Positions 1 to 8,031 of a DNA stretch of 32,092 bases are shown piece after piece. Each line of letters starts with the position of its first letter. Position 1 is the stretch's first letter. The stretch covers positions 1 to 32,092 of the forward strand of contig JAQTMV010000033.1 of assembly GCA_028714175.1 (NCBI GenBank), given 5' to 3'. The notes under the pieces are model-generated. The model made no database searches. It was not told where the DNA came from and saw only the letters and a program-made list of their open reading frames with translations. Position numbers and translations under genes: made by a program. The stretch comes from Methylococcales bacterium (GTDB lineage Bacteria; Pseudomonadota; Gammaproteobacteria; Methylococcales; Methylomonadaceae).

Positions 1-75
1 GAAGCCGCTTGGATTAACCCGCCCCTTCCACGGACGGTAAAGGAGGCTCACGACCAGGAAAACGGTACACTCGAT

Positions 76-2016
76 CTACACTAATATTCTTATAACGGGT
101 GTCTCAAAATCATTGACATATACCGGGATCGCGTCATTCCAGACCAGACCGGTGTGTGGCCCACCTGTACTCTCCGGTTCCTTGACCTTCTCGCGCTTCT
201 TGGTGTCGGCTTTCAGCTTGGAACTCCCCAGGCCACTCTTGAACGCAGCCGGAATCTTTCCTTGATCCGCCTTCACGCGTTTGTCGCGAAACTCGAGCGG
301 CGAGCCCTTCACCGCCGTGAGGATCGGATCACCTTCAAACGTGCCTTCCCAACTGAACAGGTGGAACGGCACGCTGACGACCTCGGCGGCCTCAATTGCT
401 TCCTCTTCACCGACCTTCGGTTCTTCATTCCGGAGGAACGGCAGGATCACCAGCCTGGCGATCAGCTGGCCGCTGGCATCGAACGTGGCTGTGAGGACAG
501 GCCGAATCACCGGCTTGATTTCGAATTCTGAAGGCAGGAGGTGGCCACTTCGGAACGTCAGGCTGACGTAGCTTTCCTTGAAGTCGAGGAGCGCCTCCAA
601 GGTCAGCATAAGGTTGGTGAGCAAAGTCGTTTCAAGCGTCGCCAGCCACGAGAAGCCCGTTGCGCTCAGTGTCATCGTCAGTTCGGGGCTGTAGGCGAGC
701 GTGGCGCTCAGGCCGCCACCACCTTGGGTAAGCCTGACCTTGAACTCCTTGTCGCCAGCGAAGAGGTCGGCCAGCGATTCTCCTGCCTTGCCGCCAGCGA
801 TCCCACCGATCTCCGCTCCCTTCACGATGCCTGGGAGCCCCAGCACCGCGCCCGCGAGACCGCCAATGACGCCTCCCGTCGCCGCTCCGATCACACCCAA
901 GGTGCTTGGGCCGGAGCTCGACTGAGCGGCAGCGATCTGGGACGCCTCGATCTCTCCCATGATTGGCGTCATGAAGAGGCTGAAGTTGGTGAGACGGATC
1001 CCTTGGTCCGCCTTGGCGCTGAACTTCGCCGAAACGCCGGTGTCTGGGATCGGGATTGGCGGTGTCGAAATTTCTCCCTTCAGAATCTCGAATTCGCTCA
1101 AGTCTTCAGTCGTGAGCCTCAGATCGCGCCGAGTCGATGTAAATGTGATCGGAAGCCGTCGCGCAACCAATGGCAGCTCCACCGGGTCGGTTTCGGCCTT
1201 CGAGGCACCCACCACCGGGGCTGGAGGGCCAGGTTTCGTGGCGCCCGACGCAGGCGAAGGCGTCGGAGCGGCAGGCGCCGGTTGGCGCTGCACGACCGGT
1301 GACCTCGCGACCGCGCGTCCGCCGGCAGCACCCTGCTGGATTGTATGCGTCAGCTCGTGCGCGAGCAACTGTTTTCCTGCGGCTGACCCGACGTCGCTCC
1401 CGCCCTCACCGATATAGATGTGCGATCCGTGCGTGAACGCTTGCGCACCGATCGCGCGATTCAGCTCCACGGCGTTGTCGTCGGCATGCAGCCGCACTCC
1501 ACTGAAGTCGGCGCCGAACCGTGGCTCCATGAATGCGCGAATGTCCGACGGCAGCGGCCGGCCACCGGTGCCAAGCCCCGCCTCGAAAGCTGCTCCGGGC
1601 TGAACGCTTCGCGAGGAGTTCAACGATGAGCGTTGAACGTGCGGCGTAACCACGGTCACCAGGGGTTTCGTCTGCACCACCTCATCTTTTTCTGGAATCT
1701 GTCGTTGGACAGAGGACAAACCGCCAACTACAAAGGATGGGCCGGCTTGCATGGTCATAACCTGCTGCGCCACTCGATCTGCTTCCAGCTCGTAAGGATC
1801 GAATGGTTGGCTAACGGAGAGCTTGGCCTGAATCGCTCCAGAGCGTATCGATCGCTGAAGCGCTTGGTTCCCAGCCATCTGGGGAACCATGGCAACATCA
1901 AAGGCGGTGTGGGGAACGCCGGGGCCCGGTTGCCGCACAAATGCGTGGATCGGCGAGGACGATTCCGGGCCCTTCTGGGTATTTTCGATAGATTTGACTT
2001 TGCCCGTCGTCATCAT
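76..2016 (-). CDS. eCIS-associated DUF4157 protein, candidate cargo/effector
   Basis: Carries the DUF4157 (eCIS core) signature in two parts. The first is DPYELEADRVAQQVM near residues 77-91. The second is a block near 158-233 ending in LLAHELTHTIQQG, with a zincin-like HELTH at 224-228 (numbered from a GTG at 2028). A Pro/Ala-rich linker follows (about 247-275). Next comes a glycine-zipper-like hydrophobic stretch (about 373-424, rich in GxxxG) that could insert in a membrane, then a beta-rich C-terminus that I do not recognise. DUF4157 commonly heads putative toxins in eCIS loci, so cargo is the inference; the toxic activity is unknown. The start is set at ATG 2016 (or 2013) because AGGAG at 2025-2021 precedes it; the GTG at 2028 has no better site. 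It is the last eCIS gene in the window and its leader overlaps the stop of the ATPase gene. Confidence 0.85.
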   Translation of the reverse strand: MMTTGKVKSIENTQKGPESSSPIHAFVRQPGPGVPHTAFDVAMVPQMAGNQALQRSIRSGAIQAKLSVSQPFDPYELEADRVAQQVMTMQAGPSFVVGGLSSVQRQIPEKDEVVQTKPLVTVVTPHVQRSSLNSSRSVQPGAAFEAGLGTGGRPLPSDIRAFMEPRFGADFSGVRLHADDNAVELNRAIGAQAFTHGSHIYIGEGGSDVGSAAGKQLLAHELTHTIQQGAAGGRAVARSPVVQRQPAPAAPTPSPASGATKPGPPAPVVGASKAETDPVELPLVARRLPITFTSTRRDLRLTTEDLSEFEILKGEISTPPIPIPDTGVSAKFSAKADQGIRLTNFSLFMTPIMGEIEASQIAAAQSSSGPSTLGVIGAATGGVIGGLAGAVLGLPGIVKGAEIGGIAGGKAGESLADLFAGDKEFKVRLTQGGGGLSATLAYSPELTMTLSATGFSWLATLETTLLTNLMLTLEALLDFKESYVSLTFRSGHLLPSEFEIKPVIRPVLTATFDASGQLIARLVILPFLRNEEPKVGEEEAIEAAEVVSVPFHLFSWEGTFEGDPILTAVKGSPLEFRDKRVKADQGKIPAAFKSGLGSSKLKADTKKREKVKEPESTGGPHTGLVWNDAIPVYVNDFETPVIRILV

Positions 2017-2024
2017 CCTTCTCC

Positions 2025-4184
2025 TCACTCGCCTTCGCCGATCAACGTGTGGTATTGCTTGAAATCCGTCGGTGACGGAATGCGACCCTGCTTTTTCATC
2101 TGCCGGGCCATGGCATTAATAAGCTGCTTCATGGTGATGACCCGGCCGTCCTGGGCGGCGAGAAAGGCTGCGTCCAGCGCCACGTTCCTGATGTCGCCGC
2201 CGGCGATGGAAAACTGCTTGGCGAGAAACCGCCAGTCCAGGTTTTTCGCCAGTGGTGCTTCCAGCGGGAACATAGAGCGCCAAAGCCGTTCGCGGTGGGT
2301 TTCATCCGGCAGGGGGAAATCGATCACATAGTGCAGGCGGCGCGAAAAGGCCTCGTCGATGTTTTTGCTCAGGTTGCTGGCCAGGATCACGATGCCTTCG
2401 TGGTCTTCGACCTTTTGCAGGAGGTAAGATACTTCGATGTTGGCGTAGCGGTCATGGGCGTCTTTGACTTCCGAGCGCTTGCCGAACAGGGCATCGGCCT
2501 CGTCGAAAAACAGGATCGCGTTGCTGGACTGCGCAGCCTGAAAAATGCGGTCGAGGTTTTTTTCGGTCTCGCCGATGTACTTGCTGACGATACTGGAGAG
2601 ATCAATCTTATAAAGATCGAGCCCGAGATCCTTGGCGATCACACTGGCGGTCGTGGTCTTGCCGGTGCCCGAACCGCCGGAGAACAGCGCCTTTACGCCA
2701 CGGCCCGAAGCGATACGCCGCTCGAATCCCCATTCCGAATAAACGACATGTTGGAAGCGGATTGCGGACGCAAGTTCCCGGATGCGAGACTGCGTGGCGC
2801 CGGGCAGCACGAGATCATCCCAGCCATGGATCGGTTTTACCTTGACCGCGAGTGTCCCGAGGCTGCGGTCGGACTGTGCCCGTGCCGCCCCGAACAGGGC
2901 CGTACTGTCGAGCGTCCCGGTGACTTCCAAAGTCTCGGCGGCGGCTGCCGCAGCCGCCTGGATCTGGCCGGGATTCAGGATAAAGCGACCAGCCAGCAGG
3001 TCGATTTCGCTTGCGGGCAGCGCGGCGTTTTGTTCCGCCAAGGCATCCTGCCAGAGCCACACGCGTGCGGAGAAATCCGGTTCCGGAAAGTGGAAACCAA
3101 GAACGCTCTGGCGTTTGAGCCATTCGCTTGCCTGCGTTCCGGGCGTACAGGCCAGAAATATCGGGCGCGGTTGGCCGGCCAGCGTAGCGGCAAGTGCATA
3201 GGCATCGGGCAGCGGTTTGCCGGCGCTGTCGAACAAGGTTTCGATGCCTTTCAGATACAACCCGGCGGGTTCCAGGCGGCTTTGCAGAAGCGCGGCATTT
3301 ATAAGCCCGGACAGGGGTTCGGTCGAGGCGCGAGCGGCTTCCAGGTCGAATTTGAGCAGTGCGAACCCCAGTTCGCCGCAGAGCACCCTCGCCGCGAGCG
3401 ACCGTCCGGCGCCCGGTCGTCCTTCCAGCAGGTGTAACGGCAAAGGCCCGTTAGATGCTTTGAAGCGTTTCGCAACTTGCCGGAGCCGGGTTACAGCATC
3501 GGCTGGCAGCGGAATCTTGTCCCATACTACTGAACCGTTGACCGTTTCCGTGAAGGCCGTGAGACGGGCATCCTCGTAGCAGTAGCCGAGAAGGTAATCG
3601 ACCATGGGCGGCATCAGGGCGAACCCATGAGCCAAGGACGAAGCGCGAAAGGTCGGCTCTATCGTGTGCAGGAGGTTCCCGGCGAATAGCGCGGCGCGAG
3701 GAGACAGATAAGAGCGAAGTTGCGCCCGTTCTGCCGGAGATGCGGATAAAACACGTAAGGCGAGATCACGGGTCGGCCATTTACGGGTGATGTCGTTGTT
3801 GAGATAAGCGTAGAGCGTCTCGTATTTAAGGTCGATTTCGGGGGCGACGGCCAGAAGTAAGATGTCCTGCTCGATCGGTGTGAGACCGAACTCTACTACC
3901 AGGCGCTGCCAAGGCATCTCATTGGACAACCGTTCAGCGTTGCACTCGCGTAATGCCTCGGCCCTCTGGGTTAGTTCATCAAGTGTCGATAGGACACCTT
4001 CGTAACCCAGGCTTTGATCGATCAGGCTGTTGACCTGCTCATCGCTGATATACAGGCCGCGAAACTCGTCCAGCGACAATTGATAGGTAGCCCGCAGACG
4101 CAGGATCTCCCGATGCAGCAGCAGATCGAGACGCTGCAACTCGGCGGTGAGATGTTCGAGCGGACTGGTGAACATCGCCGTCAT
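2025..4184 (-). CDS. eCIS AAA+ ATPase (Afp15-like), two AAA modules
   Basis: 719 residues. The C-terminal AAA+ module is complete: Walker A GGSGTGKT at 503-510, Walker B ILFFDEADA near 557-565, and arginine-finger candidates SRR at 614-616, followed by a small helical domain. An earlier module (about 245-420) has only a degenerate P-loop, EGRPGAGRS at 254-262, with Arg in place of the catalytic Lys and no clear Walker B, so it is probably structural. Afp15/Pvc15-type ATPases are needed for particle assembly or cargo loading, which is the role inferred here. The gene overlaps the tape-measure gene by ATGA (4184-4181), so translation is probably coupled. An in-frame ATG at 4175, with GAAGG nine bases before it, is an alternative start. 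Family identity is clear from motifs and position. Confidence 0.9.
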   Translation of the reverse strand: MTAMFTSPLEHLTAELQRLDLLLHREILRLRATYQLSLDEFRGLYISDEQVNSLIDQSLGYEGVLSTLDELTQRAEALRECNAERLSNEMPWQRLVVEFGLTPIEQDILLLAVAPEIDLKYETLYAYLNNDITRKWPTRDLALRVLSASPAERAQLRSYLSPRAALFAGNLLHTIEPTFRASSLAHGFALMPPMVDYLLGYCYEDARLTAFTETVNGSVVWDKIPLPADAVTRLRQVAKRFKASNGPLPLHLLEGRPGAGRSLAARVLCGELGFALLKFDLEAARASTEPLSGLINAALLQSRLEPAGLYLKGIETLFDSAGKPLPDAYALAATLAGQPRPIFLACTPGTQASEWLKRQSVLGFHFPEPDFSARVWLWQDALAEQNAALPASEIDLLAGRFILNPGQIQAAAAAAAETLEVTGTLDSTALFGAARAQSDRSLGTLAVKVKPIHGWDDLVLPGATQSRIRELASAIRFQHVVYSEWGFERRIASGRGVKALFSGGSGTGKTTTASVIAKDLGLDLYKIDLSSIVSKYIGETEKNLDRIFQAAQSSNAILFFDEADALFGKRSEVKDAHDRYANIEVSYLLQKVEDHEGIVILASNLSKNIDEAFSRRLHYVIDFPLPDETHRERLWRSMFPLEAPLAKNLDWRFLAKQFSIAGGDIRNVALDAAFLAAQDGRVITMKQLINAMARQMKKQGRIPSPTDFKQYHTLIGEGE

Positions 4185-6124
4185 CCTTCAGGGAACAGCG
4201 TGAATGGACGTTCGCCCAGCCAGCTGAGTGTATATATTTTACGCTCCATGCCCGTCATGTTCAGTATGAGGTGCAGCGGGGGGCGCCCTAGCCGCACCAC
4301 TCGTCGCGCGGTCTCTTCTTCCATGCTCCCTGCAAAGTCGAGGAAGTTGCTGTAGAGGTAAGGCAGGTTTGATCCGGCGAATCCAGGCAAGCGCCAGGCA
4401 AATGACCGCAATAAACCCTGCGCTCCCACGCTCAGGGCCCGGTCGAATGTCGAGGATATCCGCCAGGATTTTGGGAGAGATAAATAATCAAAATCATCCG
4501 GCAGCTTGTCGAGCCGAGCCAGAATGTCGGCGAGCGCATCATCTTCGTCCACCAGTATGCCAACCGCAGGGTCGTCAAGACTGAGCATCTGCCTGTCTGG
4601 AAAAGCCGAGTGCAGGGAATCCAATAGTGCCGGATCGCAGAGCAACGTGGCGTTTTCCAGCCTTTCGCCAGAAAAAAAGTGCCCCAACGATCCGAGCGGA
4701 CGTTTTGGATTGCGCGCGGAATAGTCCGTAACCGACAACCAAACGCCACGGGCGGCGTCGATCAGAATTGCGGGTGGACCCTGGCCTTGACTTAGAGCGC
4801 TTGAGGACGCGAGCGTCAGAATCAGCGTCTCTCCGTGTATAGTGCCCCGCTCGGCAAGCCAGGTCTCCAGAGTTTTCAGAAAGTCCTGTAAATGGCTTGC
4901 TGAAACCCCTTTCTGCCAGTCGGCCAATGCATCCATAGAAAAGGCTGGCGGAATGCCGAGAAGGTCGCGCAGCAGGAAATCGTGAAACACACTATGGGCA
5001 CGCGGCTGACCGCAACTCTTGATCAGCAATAGAAAGCGCGCCAGGGTAACGCCGGAAACATCTTCGGTATCCGGCCAATCGTGTGTCGCCACTTCCAGCG
5101 GCAGTTCGTCAATGAGCGGGAGCAGTAAAAACAGACCGCCGAAGTTTGTTTGACGTGGACCAGGCGATGCAACAGTTTCGGCAGCTACCGAACCGGTGTT
5201 CTGCGCGAGCAATTGTCCACTTACTTCCTGAACCCATTCGGGAGGACAACGCAGTAAGGGCGCCAGCATCTCCGCATCCGACGCTCCCACGGATTCATAC
5301 AGGGCCGCTATGTCCCCGTTAGTCAGTATTGTAACCAGAGAAGACTTGCCATTCGAAAGCCGGCGGTGCAGACGAAGCAGCGCCAGAGCCGCAGCCCTTA
5401 AAGGCAACCCACCGACATTTTCTTTGTTCGCGTCGAGATAAAGCCTGAGGGCATTGCTCCAGTCCTCTCCCACTTGAAAAGTCCAGATCGACCACACCGT
5501 TTGAAAACAGTCGAAGTCATCGCTCGAAGCGTCGGTTTCGGCGAAACTGTCGAGTACGCGGCGCGCATCTTGCGCGCTCAAGGCGCGCAGCAAGTGATCG
5601 AGTTCGAACGGCTGAAGCAATCGCAAGGCTTCCCGGCCGGTTGCCGGCTGTTCGCAAACTGTTGTGCGTAGCGCCGCCGATACCGGCAGCGGACGCAGAC
5701 CTTCAAAACCTTCGTAGTACCACTTGCCCCAGGCGCGACCTTGCGCCAAATCAGCCAAGAAGCGGGCTAGGTAGGCCGCCCGACTGGCAAACCCCATGAC
5801 GTTTTCGCCATCACTCCCGCCTTGAACGCTAACTGCCGTCGATCGAGCGATTTGGGCCGCCCAGGTTCGCTTCAGGAGCTCTTCGTCAAGGTTCGCATTC
5901 ACTGCCAGTTCCACGTCCAGTTGCCGGATCAGCCAGATGCTGGCATCGGATTTTGAAAACCACGGCGTCAATGCATGGGCGAGCGTCTGTGCAAGACCAC
6001 GCGTCACTGCTTCGTCCAATCGCGACTGGATACGCTCAGGCGCGGGATGGTCGCGCGATATTTGGTATTGCGCTTGAAACCGGCGAATCAGCAGACGATT
6101 TTTTGTCGTAACACTTGCGTTCAT
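4181..6124 (-). CDS. contractile injection system tape-measure-like protein (Afp14-like)
   Basis: 647 residues, no recognised catalytic motif. The N-terminus (IRRFQAQYQISRD, then IWLIRQLDVELAVNANLD near 64-81) resembles the start of the CIS tape-measure family, which has a similar 'I-x-LD-x-ELxV' segment followed by an Ala/Leu-rich helix. The rest is largely helical and Leu-rich. In Afp/PVC clusters the gene just before the AAA+ ATPase encodes the tape measure, the ruler that sets tube length, which is exactly the position here. The start ATG at 6124 has AGGA six bases upstream and lies 11 bases after the preceding stop. The assignment rests on N-terminal resemblance and gene order; a homology search could place it differently. 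Confidence 0.7.
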   Translation of the reverse strand: MNASVTTKNRLLIRRFQAQYQISRDHPAPERIQSRLDEAVTRGLAQTLAHALTPWFSKSDASIWLIRQLDVELAVNANLDEELLKRTWAAQIARSTAVSVQGGSDGENVMGFASRAAYLARFLADLAQGRAWGKWYYEGFEGLRPLPVSAALRTTVCEQPATGREALRLLQPFELDHLLRALSAQDARRVLDSFAETDASSDDFDCFQTVWSIWTFQVGEDWSNALRLYLDANKENVGGLPLRAAALALLRLHRRLSNGKSSLVTILTNGDIAALYESVGASDAEMLAPLLRCPPEWVQEVSGQLLAQNTGSVAAETVASPGPRQTNFGGLFLLLPLIDELPLEVATHDWPDTEDVSGVTLARFLLLIKSCGQPRAHSVFHDFLLRDLLGIPPAFSMDALADWQKGVSASHLQDFLKTLETWLAERGTIHGETLILTLASSSALSQGQGPPAILIDAARGVWLSVTDYSARNPKRPLGSLGHFFSGERLENATLLCDPALLDSLHSAFPDRQMLSLDDPAVGILVDEDDALADILARLDKLPDDFDYLSLPKSWRISSTFDRALSVGAQGLLRSFAWRLPGFAGSNLPYLYSNFLDFAGSMEEETARRVVRLGRPPLHLILNMTGMERKIYTLSWLGERPFTLFPEG

Positions 6125-6135
6125 CCGTCATCCTA

Positions 6136-6360
6136 TTACGTTGTTACTACTCTAATTTTTTCATGCTCGACAATCGTTTGCGGTTGATTTTCCGGTGACG
6201 CCTCACTTAGTAATTCTTCCAGCACCTGAATTGCGCCGCTGATACGTAATAAAGAGCTCTTCACATGGACCTGTTGTGCCTCCAGTTCGGCAAGCATTTT
6301 CTGGCCGGCTTCAAATTCCGACCTGAGCTCATCGAGTCGTTGCAATAGTTGTTCTTTCAT
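6136..6360 (-). CDS. small coiled-coil protein of the eCIS operon
   Basis: 74 residues, almost wholly helical: a heptad pattern of Leu/Ile runs through residues 1-50 (LLQRLDELRSEFEAGQKML onwards), and the tail is short and polar. No signal peptide, membrane segment or known domain is visible. The start at 6360 overlaps the stop of the fibre gene (ATGA) and has GGAG eight bases upstream inside that gene, so it is a genuine coupled gene rather than chance. Lying between the fibre and tape-measure genes, it could be an assembly chaperone or a structural adaptor. I cannot choose between these from sequence. Confidence 0.7.
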   Translation of the reverse strand: MKEQLLQRLDELRSEFEAGQKMLAELEAQQVHVKSSLLRISGAIQVLEELLSEASPENQPQTIVEHEKIRVVTT

Positions 6361-8018
6361 TTCTTCTGCTCCATTTTTTGGCGCAAACTTTCGATTTCAG
6401 CCTTAAGCTCGCGTAGCGCTTCGATAGTCAGCGCCTCGAAGCCTCGGATGGTGAGTTCTCTATATCCATCCGGACCAGTACCGACCCATTCAGGAAAGAC
6501 TTTCTCTACTTCCTGCGCGACTAAGCCCATCTGCGTGCCGGATAGATTACCCATTTTTTCCGGCTCCCTCCATTCGAAGCACACGCCTCGCAATTGCAGC
6601 AACTTGTTCAAAGCACCTGTTAATGGTTCGATATTCTTTTTCAATTTAACGTCCGAAAAGCCAGTCCAGGGGCCACCGCGTGCCGTGCCGGTGACTTCAA
6701 GCGTGCCCTTAACATCAAGCCAGTCCCAGACTGAAACTCGACGTTCAGGCCCGGCAGAACGATTGCCGACGATCATCAGTGTCTTAAAGTCTTTCGTCTC
6801 ATTGCATATTTCCGCTTGGTTAGTGGCGTTATCAGGAAAGGTCGACCAACTGCTGGTAAAGCGCAGTGGATTTTTGCCCACGCGCAGATTCCCGGCAACC
6901 TCAAGCGTATCGGCAGGTGTGGACGTCCCAATGCCAACTTTACCGTCATCCTGTACGGTCAGTTTCGCGTCAAAACTTTTGCCTTTAAGCGGCCCGACCG
7001 TAAACGTGTTGGCGCCATTATTCGTCTGGCCAATCACCACTTGCAGGCTGCCGCTTACCCCCGTCATATCCGCGCGTTGGATGGATAAAGGAATTTTTTG
7101 ATCCAGACCGTGACTATCAAGGAAATCCAGTTTGCCTCCGAACAGCCTGGCATCACCTTCTACGCGTAATTTGCCCTCGACCCAAACGAGATCGTCAGAC
7201 TGCACGTCAGAATAATCTTTGGTACGATCACGCATCCGCAAAATGCCATCAGCAGCTTGAATAGACTCCGCCACCACACCAATATATCGTCTAATTTTGC
7301 GGCTTGCTTTCAGGTCATCATCGCTTCGTTTAACGAAATTGCCAGACTGGTTCAAATTTTGATTCGGCTTCCAGCGGACACATCCCAGAGGAATCAGCCA
7401 ACGCACCTTGGCATCACTTTCAGGCAGATCTTGATAGGGAACGGATTCGTCAAAGAGGGAGACAGGTGGAGTTAGGCCTGGGGAATCAAACTTCTGTATC
7501 ACTTCCTGGGCATCAATAGAATTGCCCGCTACCATGATGTGATCGTGCTGATCTATATGGTTACTCCGTTCTCCTACTTCAACCCGAAAGGTTTCCTGAA
7601 CGCGGGAGTTCTGGCCTTCTATATCGCACACTTCAAAGCCTGGCCGGGCGCTCTGGGTGAGTGACTCATCATAGCGCAACCAGACCTTGATAAGCCGTCC
7701 TTCCGGCTTGGCATTATCAATCGCGGCGTTAAAGACGTAGGGTTTAAAAAGCTCCGTAGGTATTTTATACGGCGCAAGCAAAGTAATCGGCCGGCCGAAG
7801 CCATCCCAAGCATAACCTGGCAGCACGTAGATTTCAATCCGGCCGCCCGCCAGTTTTTTCTCTTTGAGTTGAAGACCCGTTGCAATACCCCAGCTATGGG
7901 CGCCAAGCACATGCCGGGCCATTTGAATACGGCTGTAATCGACCGCCGCCGAAAGATCTTCGGCACCAAGGTATTGGTCTTGAAAAAATCGGGGGCGTTG
8001 GTTCTGGCTAGATGACAT
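6357..8018 (-). CDS. eCIS tail fibre with C-terminal S74 intramolecular chaperone
   Basis: 553 residues. The N-terminal ~170 residues are a diverged copy of a module also present in the next two upstream proteins (RFFQDQYLGAEDLSAAVDY, then H-x(3)-WGIATGLQL), probably the particle-attachment part. The middle (about 300-450) is beta-rich with a fibre-like VGIGTSTPADTLEVAG motif. The last ~99 residues form a Peptidase_S74 chaperone: SDVKLKKNIEPL starts at Ser455, and Ser455 plus the following Lys residues match the Ser-Lys dyad that self-cleaves the chaperone after trimerisation in endosialidase-type fibres. The C-terminal helix ends in a coiled coil. Such fibres fix target-cell specificity. A strong AGGAGG site sits seven bases before the ATG. 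This is the best candidate for the host-recognition (Afp13-position) protein. Confidence 0.85.
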   Translation of the reverse strand: MSSSQNQRPRFFQDQYLGAEDLSAAVDYSRIQMARHVLGAHSWGIATGLQLKEKKLAGGRIEIYVLPGYAWDGFGRPITLLAPYKIPTELFKPYVFNAAIDNAKPEGRLIKVWLRYDESLTQSARPGFEVCDIEGQNSRVQETFRVEVGERSNHIDQHDHIMVAGNSIDAQEVIQKFDSPGLTPPVSLFDESVPYQDLPESDAKVRWLIPLGCVRWKPNQNLNQSGNFVKRSDDDLKASRKIRRYIGVVAESIQAADGILRMRDRTKDYSDVQSDDLVWVEGKLRVEGDARLFGGKLDFLDSHGLDQKIPLSIQRADMTGVSGSLQVVIGQTNNGANTFTVGPLKGKSFDAKLTVQDDGKVGIGTSTPADTLEVAGNLRVGKNPLRFTSSWSTFPDNATNQAEICNETKDFKTLMIVGNRSAGPERRVSVWDWLDVKGTLEVTGTARGGPWTGFSDVKLKKNIEPLTGALNKLLQLRGVCFEWREPEKMGNLSGTQMGLVAQEVEKVFPEWVGTGPDGYRELTIRGFEALTIEALRELKAEIESLRQKMEQKK

Positions 8019-8031
8019 GACAAGCCTCCTG

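Noticed and set aside
1-75. A further gene at the left edge
   Set aside because: Only 75 bases follow the DUF4157 stop; no start codon with a ribosome site or recognisable coding pattern is visible on either strand.
1337-1351. The HELTH motif as proof of an active metalloprotease
   Set aside because: DUF4157 proteins commonly retain this motif in eCIS cargo heads, where catalysis is not established, and no third zinc ligand could be assigned.
2295-3437. A 380-codon open frame on the plus strand, and others such as 541-1302
   Set aside because: They lie opposite well-identified minus-strand genes (AAA+ ATPase, DUF4157), have low-complexity or Arg/Gly-rich translations with no recognisable domain, and are expected from GC-rich codon use.
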